The notes beneath the pieces are model-generated. The model saw only the letters and a list, made by a program, of their open reading frames with translations, did no database searches and was not told where the DNA came from. Shown here one piece after another: positions 56,542 through 64,000 of a stretch of DNA of 64,000 nt (positions are counted from its first letter, which is position 1; every line of letters starts with the position of its first letter). This DNA comes from Holothuria scabra (lineage: Eukaryota; Echinodermata; Holothuroidea; Aspidochirotida; Holothuriidae). A program made the translations under genes and the position numbers. The DNA is taken from positions 29,595,986 through 29,659,985 of the forward strand of contig CM074196.1 of NCBI GenBank assembly GCA_037179385.1, read 5' to 3'.

Positions 56542-58010
56542 TCAGGCCCTCAAAGAGTTCATAATGAAATCCACTGGCTTTAGGTGACTTATGGCCCCCG
56601 CAATAAGACTCTCTGGGAGGTTATTCCAATCCTGAGTAGTATTAGGGACAAAACTGTACTAAAAACAATTAGTCCTAGCAGAGGGGGGGGGGGGGGCGAA
56701 AGCGCAAAGCATGCATGTTACGAGAACGAGTAGGTTTACACAGATTAGACAGGGGGATGTTAGCTTGGCCGTAAATACCTTTGGCAAAAATTATGAGTCT
56801 GCAACGTCTGCGTCGGTCAGACAAAGTATGTAGACCTAGATCTTTAATGAGGAGTGCGGTCATAGAGCCAACTTCACGGGAGTACTCGCCGGATATAAAC
56901 CTAACAGATCTTTTTTGTACTCCCTCCAATCTATCTTGGAGTGAAATCTGATGTGGATCCCAGACGGAACAAGCATACTCCAACAAGGGCCTTAGTAAAC
57001 CTTTATAGGCCGCCAATTTAACATCTTTGGAACAAAATGAGAGGTTCCTGCGTAATAGGCCTAAGATCTTATTTCCCTTATTACAAACAAGTTGGATATG
57101 TTTGCCCCAGCTGAGATTCTTAGTGATAGTCACCCCCAGATACTTAATTGAATCAACCCTTGTCAGATTGGCCCCATTAAGAGTATAATTATAGATTATT
57201 GGGTTATGCTTCCTAGTAACAGACATAGCATTAGCCGGGTGGAATCTCATACCCCAAGTTTTGGCCCATGCACTGGCCCAAGTTTATAATGTCCTTCTGT
57301 AACTCACTGCAGTCACTGGGATTATTGATAACCCTATAGCAAACACAGTCGTCAGCAAACAACCTAACTTCAGAAGAAGCAGCACTAACAATATCATTAA
57401 TATAAGACAAGAAAAGTACTGGTCCAAGGACAGACCCTTGAGGAACACCGGAAAGGACTGGAGCAGAAGCAGACCTAGTACCATTAACAACAACTGATTG
57501 TGAACGGTCAGTAAGAAAGTTATCAATCCAATTTATGACTTGCCTAGACACCCTCAAGGAGAATAACTTCGTCTTAAGTAGTTCATGAGGAACTGTATCA
57601 AAAGCCTTCTCAAAGTCCAGGATGAAGACATCAACTTGTTTATTTTTATCTAAGGCGGAGGTCCAATCGTCCACAACAGACAGTAACTGTGTATCACAAC
57701 TATGATTTTTTCTAAATGCATGCTGTATAGAGGAAAGGCTGTTATTCGCTCTATAGTGATCCATCATATTTGAGCTGATAATATGCTCAAGTAGCTTACA
57801 ACATATACAAGTAAGAGACTAGACAGGGCGATAGTTGGATGGGAGAGAGCTATCGTTCTTCTTAAAAATAGGACAGATATTTGCCTTTTTCCAGTCCTTG
57901 GGGACTTGACCACTGTTGATTGATTGCTGGAAAAGATGACTGAATTGCTGACTGAATTGCTGACTGCTCTAAATTTTAGATCTTGCAATGTGTCAGACCC
58001 CCCCCGGCCT
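56542..58010 (-). pseudogene. Non-LTR retrotransposon (Jockey/CR1-group LINE), 5'-truncated and broken
   Basis: Reverse transcriptase remnant. From its 5' side: a GQVPKDWKKANICPIF segment (about 57930-57880), an in-frame TAG just after the YRPV motif (~57820), then DVFILDFEKAFDTVPHELL, the palm motif SGVPQGSVLGPVLF, and the catalytic FADD at 57348-57359. The frame shifts near 57280 at LGQ/WAKTWGM. It continues with the thumb region (KYLGVTI, LLRPLLEYACSVWDP) to 56698. A poly-G run on the coding strand (about 56682-56697) shifts the frame again before DWNNLPESL and a stop at 56542. The endonuclease domain is absent. A retrotransposon pseudogene, not a host gene. Confidence 0.88.
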
Positions 58011-59130
58011 AGCTCGTACGCCAATGGAAAAAGCACTCCTGACTCAAAGACAGCCACCCTCCTGCCCTCGTGACGCACATGTTTAAAATAGGCGTTTCAA
58101 AATTTTTGGTGGCAAAAGCAAGGGACCCCTGGAACGGTCTCCATCCTTGCCTGAAAAGACGGGGAAGCTGCTGATACTATAATTTTGACCTCACTTCCGT
58201 TATCACATTTCCCTTATGGAAATTTAGCTATTATTTTCATTGGAAATCCTTACTTTCCCCATGAAAAGTTAATGTGATCAGTTTACCCTTCTGACAGAAA
58301 AACTGCATGGCTTTCCCCCAAAATCGAAAGCAATTAAGTCCCCTGCCCTTCCCCAAATACTGTACCACTGCCACTAACTGTCAGGGATGCGTAACTAGAG
58401 CCTCTCACAAGTCCAAAAAGAAGCACTCCAACTTCCTGCAGGGTTACCCTCACTCCGGTGAACACAATCCACGATGACCTTTGCACTTAAGCCTCGACCA
58501 TCTTGAATCAGGAAGTAATGCATGCTACAGCGCTATTGCTAGCCTATTTCACATAGGTTCATGAACACTGTACTTACGCTCTCTGATCTGACTGCATACA
58601 AGCCGGCTATATACACTTGTCAGTACTCCGAGACAGCAGTTTCCGGTGCATCACAATGTCGCAGTCACATATCGGGCGAATATTTTGGTTTAAGTTGTGA
58701 TTTTTCTGATGGTCATCATCCCATTCAAAAGCTGAAAAGAAGACTGCCGTGCTGTGTGGTAAGGCGGGAGGCTGGGACGTGAAAAACCGGGTGGTGTTAT
58801 GTGATGTGTAACGTTAGGCCTAACGTTAGTCTAGGCAAAGTTTTAAGCTAACTGTATGGTTGGCGGTTTGTAACTTACTATACTTTGTAATGTATTGTAA
58901 AGTTATAACATAAGGACTTGTACTCTTACGTTGGACTCACAACTTGTACGTGTCTCACACTAACTGTGTGTCCTAACCTAGTTCGTGTGTTCTCCATGCA
59001 CAGTAGGCCTAGACCTATTTGAAAATGTAATAGGTTGTACCAAGAGGTGAATAATGACAATGTGTGAATGTGGGAATAGCCTAGGAAGAAAGTAGGCTTA
59101 GCTAAACGTAAAGACTATGCTAGGCCTTAA

Positions 59131-59409
59131 AGGCCCAGTTCTCTCACCCCAAACATTACCAATTCTCCTAACCTTCTTACTTAAACCCCTCCCACAATCG
59201 TCTGAAATTCGTCCTCATCCAGATACAATCTCAGTTTATTGCTTCAAGGTAAGTATATACTCAATTTATATAATCTACTCTCAGTACTGTTCATGCAGTG
59301 TAATGTAAGCTTTGGTACTCTGCATTGTTCGAATTAGCTGTCAAACAAAGAGCTGAGCCAGTTGAGAATTTCAGTACCCCCGTACCAAAATTGTAGTTTG
59401 GGATGAGAG
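59131..59409. mobile_element. MITE family A copy
   Basis: Left AGGCCCAGTTCTCTCACCCC after TTAA; right GTTTGGGATGAGAG before TTAA, with the last bases of the inverted end lost. Confidence 0.65.
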
Positions 59410-60116
59410 TTAAATTCAAAACCAATGCTAGTGTTAGTAACCGTCTAGATTAGTCACTGAACGTGACCGTATAATCCGCTCCTTGTAGTCACTCCTTACT
59501 ACGGTCACTGGCCTACATGTACAAAGGTAACAACGTTTTAAGCCAAAACAACAAACCGGGCTATAATTACGATGGAATGGTTCATAGAACAGATTTGAGT
59601 TAATATAATGATTTTGAGCATTCTTTAATACCACTTATACCTTCTGGAATGTTTATTCCAGTAAATTCATAGCAAAAGGCAGGGAAAATGTGGTGTCATC
59701 CTTCGCAGTAACATCGACATCTTGATCGTCTGCTACAGTGCTACTGTGTTGCATGATGGGAAGGACTTCCGCTAGACAAGCTGTCGAAGACCAATTAGTA
59801 AGCGCGGCTAGTCAATACTTGTACTTCATATAGTAAGCTCTCTGTACATTACGAAATTGTACAGTCAATGCGTAGGTTTCTCCGTTTTAAATGAGATCAC
59901 ATGACAAACACTGACTTCTTCGACTGAAAAAATAATCTGCACAGGCTTAACGTTACTCGCAGAATTATCAAGCCAAAATTTCCCTCTTAAAGGTCTTATT
60001 TCGTTAACAGACTTGTGTGGAAGGTGAATGTGATGACAAAGATCATCTGTGGAAAGTTTGGTGAGAAAAGGTATCTTTTTGGGGACGTGAGGGATGCCTA
60101 CTCACGCGTGAGTAGG

Positions 60117-60362
60117 CAAGTGAGCTTTGTTTTTGTACATACCGGGCAAGGGCCCAGAAATGAAGTGTATAGCATAGGAACGTAATGCTGGGTCCTGTTC
60201 AAGGGCTAGTCTAGATGGAAAAGGTTGCATTGCACTCAGGATCTGGGTCACAGTAATAAGTGTAACTGTTTGTGACTTTGCTGACCTTTTGCAGGTCAAA
60301 AATTCCAAACATGTCCAAGAATCCACCAATGGGTTGATGGTGAACGGTGTGGACCCTTCAAG
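60117..60362 (-). CDS. Possible unassigned exon
   Basis: Open frame on the minus strand (GSTPFTINPLVDSWTCLEFL, then SQTVTLITVTQILSAM and SYAIHFISGPLPG) that ends at a good donor CCCG|GTATGT (exon end about 60141). An acceptor-like CATTTTCAG lies near 60395, but in another frame. I do not recognise the protein, and no neighbouring exon fits. It may be chance. Confidence 0.2.
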
Positions 60363-62427
60363 TGCTTGTCAGCATTAACATCACATATAAAAATCTGAAA
60401 ATGATAGAGCTCTAAGGTGTGCATTCAGTGGTACATTGAATATGTGCAGAAGGCTATCAATATAGGCCTAGGCTTAGTGCACTTTCCTTCTCAGCATGCA
60501 TTGTACATTAACTCACTATTTACCAAATTGTGTGTGCTTAGGCCCTAGGGCTAGTAGCCTATTCCTAGGCCTGAAATTGGTGTTCTGCTACACTATTAGT
60601 AAGGCTATGATCATACCAGTAGGGATTCCTTCACACACTGAAAAAAGGGGACTGGGATATTACTGCCAAACCACAAGTCCAAACCTGTGATGTCCTTGGC
60701 CAAAGTTACAGGTGGGTTCGGCCTGCTTTGTTAAGACCCCTGCAGCTAAGGTGCAATCTAAAGGGTTTTTAAAGGAAGTCTCACCTTAAATTCTCAATTG
60801 GGAAAGTTCTTTGATTGACAGCAAATTCCTAGGTTATTGAGTACGGTCTCTTATATTACATAGCATCATAGTTTTAATACCTTTCCCTGGTTGGGAAACT
60901 CCTTACGTACACTGTGTATGCACAGACGTAAAAGCTGTATGTACGTTCACAGTTTTTGTAAGGTGCATCCGTAACTGTCCGTAAAAGCATGCTGAGCTCT
61001 TCAAAAAGGTTCATCACGTGAGCTTGAAGATGCACACAATCGATCTGTAGCGATATAGCTCCATTGAGTGATGTACTGTTTCTGCTGGGAAGTGAAATTA
61101 AAGTTGACCCAAGAGCTAAAAGGGAACTGCAAGCTGCTTCCTAATCAGTAGTTTTTAAGATTTTTGAATAAATGAAGGAATCCTATATTCCCAGCTTTCT
61201 TTTTCTCTTTTTAAGCTAAAAATACTGGTTCCGAGGCCTGAGGTTTGTAGACCTTCGATTGGGACCTCCAGTAAGCCCTAATGTTACAGGCTTTTCATAC
61301 TGCTATCAGCGTGCGGTAAGGGTGAAGAAGACTTACTTCAAGTACCCTGGCCAGAAACTGAAAAAAATTAAATATTTATTCAACTACATGTCTTTAATCC
61401 AGGATTTTGTGGTCTATCAACTTCCTATGTTTCTATTATTTGTGCATTTATAAGTTGCGGTTTACCATAACAAGACAGTGAGTTTGCATTGTGGCAAGTC
61501 AGTACAAACACCTGGTCTAAGACTCTCCAGACAACTTTTGGTAAAATTGGTACCAATGTTGATTAATTGTTACTGTGCTTTTTATGTAGGAAATGGATTA
61601 CAAAGGAAGAAACCAAGATTTTTATGAACTGTGAGAGGTTCCAACTCTCTTCGAGTTTTTTTTGTCCTGGCAGGTTTTGTTGTCCAGGATATAAAGAGGG
61701 CTGTTGATATCAAATGGTTGTTTGTTTCTTTCTTTGTTTACTTATTTTCACTTTCATTCGCACTACATTTTCAAATATAGATAAAGCTTGTCAACAACAA
61801 TGAAAAATACTTAGTTAGACTTCAGTGCACAATATGCCTGATAGCCCAACTTGGGGCATGAAAAGTCTGAGAAGCAACCAAATCCAATTCCAACTTTCCA
61901 TTTTACAACAAAATAGAAAAGGAAAGAACACATCAGAGTTATAGAACGAGAAAGAGAAAGTGTCCAAAAAAACAAGATGAGGATCATCAAAGCAATCGGG
62001 GCAAGAAAAGAAGGGCAGGGGGAGAGGAGGGGAGGGCAGCCTGCAGTGATTCCAATTCCATTTATTGAAAGTGATACAGGAGCATTTCACAAAAGTTAAC
62101 AAAAAGGTTTTACCAGAGCCTTAGCAATGTTTTAAGTGTCTTGAAAACTGTTGAGAAAAGGAATATATTACTGTACATTTTTATGGTCAGTGTTATCTAA
62201 TAGTTGTTGTCATGTTGTGAGAGTTGTCAAATTTCTTACACTTTTTCTTGTTTGGGTAAAGTTCAGAGCAAAATTTTGTGTTACAAATTGCCCTTTTAAT
62301 GTGAAAGAGAATTGACACTCATTTGTTTTTCAGTTGTATCCCCCAGGGAGCCAAATGTATTGTAGACTCCCTGATGTGGAATCCTTTCTTGAAGCCCTTG
62401 CTTTACAGAGAAGCAAGTTAGCCGTAA

Positions 62428-62723
62428 AGGGACAATCCTCTCACCCCAAACTACACTTCTAGTATAGGGTAACAGAAACTCTCAATTGGCTCAGCTTTTT
62501 GATTGACTGCTAATTCGAATAATGCAGAGTACCAAAACTTATATTACACAGCACGAACTGTTCTGATAGTGTTTTGATTATACACATTGAGCTTTCTATA
62601 TTCACCCTGAAGCAATAAAATGATATTGTGTCTGGAGGAGGGTGAATTTCAGACAATTATGGGAGGAGCTTAATTAAGAAGGTTAGGAGAATTGGTACTG
62701 TTTGGGATGAGAAAATTGGGCCT
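62428..62723. mobile_element. MITE family A copy
   Basis: Left AGGGACAATCCTCTCACCCC (flank GTAA), right TTTGGGATGAGAAAATTGGG then CCTTTAA. Very similar to the 7599-7894 copy through the ACAGAAACTC and TTTTTGATTGAC segments. Confidence 0.72.
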
Positions 62724-63213
62724 TTAAGGTCTACTATGTACTGTAGCCTAGGATGGTATTACAATCCAAGTTATTGCCTGCATCATCATTTACAGAACTT
62801 TTTTGTTTTTTCTCAAAACATTGTATAGGAGAACAGGACATTACAGTACGTACAAGTTTACCAACTGATCTGTTTTTAGTGGAACTGGCATTCCATTTCA
62901 TGAGCTGTAAAACCCATAAAAATTTGAATGTTCTGAGTTTTTGACTTAAATGTATAGAGAGTATAAAACATCATTATTTACAAAAATTGATCAAGAAATT
63001 TGCAAAGTAACAGCTTGGCAAAAGTACTGTACCTTCAAGCAAAGCTTGTACTGTACTGCACCTAAAGTGTTTCCCACATACCCTGTGAATATTAATAAAA
63101 AGAAGAGTTTTGCCCCTGGACCATGAAGCTTCTCTTTAAGTTATTATTTGTGCACTCATCTCACACAGTATGCCTTAGTTTGAGGTATGAAGGCATTCGT
63201 AAAAAAAACCTTC

Positions 63214-63330
63214 TTTTGCATTGCCTCTCACCCCAAACTACAATTCTGGTACACGGGTACCAAAATTCTCAGTTGGCTCAGCTCTTTGATTGAGAGCTTA
63301 TTCAAACAATGCAGATTGCCAAAGCTTATA
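63214..63330. repeat. MITE family A, left half only
   Basis: GCCTCTCACCCCAAACTACA through AACAATGCAGATTGCCAAAG, then cut off where the unrelated TTTACTCTATTAAACGCCCC end begins. Shows that the latter inserted into, or replaced, the rest of the MITE. Confidence 0.6.
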
Positions 63331-63400
63331 CCGTATTTACTCTATTAAACGCCCCCTCTCTAATAAACGCCCCCCAACTTTTTCGTCACATTGCATAAAG
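63331..63400 (+). repeat. Terminal sequence of an unidentified mobile element
   Basis: CGTATTTACTCTATTAAACG / CCCCCTCTCTAATAAACGCCCC interrupts a family A MITE. It has a repeated TTAAACGCCCCC / ATAAACGCCCCCC motif like the ends of some invertebrate DNA transposons. The HIRAN-like ORF lies 450 bp downstream in the same direction. Confidence 0.4.
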
Positions 63401-63812
63401 TGAAATTGTTAATTCCAAAGACAATATGGTAAAAGGAAAATGAAATAGTCCTGCCTTAAAGCCACGAAATCTCCTAAAGTATATAAGATATATAAGATAT
63501 CCGTCACGCTATCACATACCGCGAACCTACACTGCTTCGTTTGCGGTTCGAAAGTGGTACTGTACATACCGTAGGTATACAAATATTCACTAGCCTATCC
63601 GAACAGCCTAACATAAAAATCCAAATTCAACACAGGAAAACTGTTTAACAGTGAAATGCTATGAACGCGTATGTACTGCTAATGGTACTACTCACGGTAA
63701 CTATTATGCAATTACCGTATGTACGTGCGTATAGCCGGCCGGTCAGTATAGTACTGTGAGGCCTGGCTGTATACTGTGCACAGCATGCATGCATGCATAT
63801 GCCACGGGCACG

Positions 63813-63820
63813 TATAAAAG
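63813..63820 (+). promoter_or_regulatory. TATA box
   Basis: TATAAAAG about 30 bp before the ATG at 63850. Position and sequence fit a core promoter with a very short leader, as is usual for compact transposon genes. Confidence 0.4.
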
Positions 63821-63849
63821 TCACTTCTGTGTGTAAGTTACATATTAAG

Positions 63850-64000
63850 ATGTCGGCGAAAGTTGATCACACTTGCAAAGTTCAGAGTGCTGTTCGTGGC
63901 TACCATATTTATAGGGAAGTTTGGTTACCGATCATTGGGGAGGAGCTCACAGCTGATTGTGAAGCTGACAACCAAATGGACAAATATGCCATATGTAGCA
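63850..64000 (+). CDS. HIRAN-like ORF, 5' end (runs off the window)
   Basis: Open frame starting MSAKVDHTCKVQSAVRGYH and continuing IYREVWLPIIGEELTADCEA with DKYAICS at the edge, 50 codons with no stop. The pattern VRGYHxYxxVWxPxxGEEL...DxxAI resembles a family of HIRAN-like proteins that is abundant in cnidarian and other marine invertebrate genomes and often linked to mobile elements. A TATA box (TATAAAAG, 63813-63820) sits about 30 bp upstream. A repeat end with the sequence TTTACTCTATTAAACGCCCC starts near 63331, so the ORF may be transposon cargo (inference). The family call rests on remembered pattern only. Confidence 0.5.
   Translation, partial: MSAKVDHTCKVQSAVRGYHIYREVWLPIIGEELTADCEADNQMDKYAICS

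Noticed and set aside
61815..62102. 95-codon minus-strand ORF rich in Pro, Phe and Cys
   Set aside because: Low-complexity purine-rich plus strand; no homologous pattern or splice context.

Overview
The window looks like invertebrate animal nuclear DNA. It is AT-rich, with long introns, GT-AG splice sites, tRNA-derived SINEs, L2/CR1-type LINE debris, hAT and PIF/Harbinger elements and many microsatellites and poly-C tracts. Nothing bacterial or organellar was seen. I favour a marine deuterostome such as an echinoderm, but that is an inference from the repeats and the gene family, not a proof.

Main gene content: two tandem paralogous genes on the minus strand, about 25 kb apart from start codon to start codon. 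Copy 2 lies at about 48124 down to 35679 and copy 1 at about 22914 down to 10765. Both can be assembled exon by exon from conserved splice sites. Each encodes a signal peptide, a cysteine-containing lumenal domain of the MRH (mannose-6-phosphate receptor homology) type, one transmembrane helix, and the juxtamembrane tail typical of cation-dependent mannose-6-phosphate receptor / ATG27-like proteins. Five exons match in order, sequence and intron phase (2, 0, 2, 0, then a phase-2 entry into the membrane exon). One exon between the lumenal part and the membrane exon, and the exon(s) for the last part of the tail, could not be found with confidence in either copy.

The rest is mostly mobile DNA, in the introns and between the genes. 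It includes hAT elements with perfect 8-bp target duplications (26532-28419, 38685-38882, 39292-39762, and a short relative at 35085-35240). A decayed Harbinger relic at 16391-16897 keeps an N-terminal transposase scrap. There is a broken non-LTR retrotransposon (56542-58010, minus), three smaller LINE tails, and a tRNA-derived SINE family with six copies. A TTAA-flanked MITE family has five full copies, and a second MITE family with TATAGACGAATCCG ends has four full copies and a partial one. Two palindromic elements are built from GAGTGAA/TTCACTC words, and two clusters of TGACTCGAGTCA palindromes occur. A near-identical 320-bp inverted repeat lies in intron 1 of copy 2.

At the right edge a new coding region starts at 63850 behind a TATA box. 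Its product resembles the HIRAN-like ORFs common in marine invertebrate genomes and may belong to a transposon whose end is near 63331. Stretches 391-1140, 2000-4100, 5610-7380, 23000-26500, 48860-50400, 53080-56540 and 58010-59120 showed no supportable gene.
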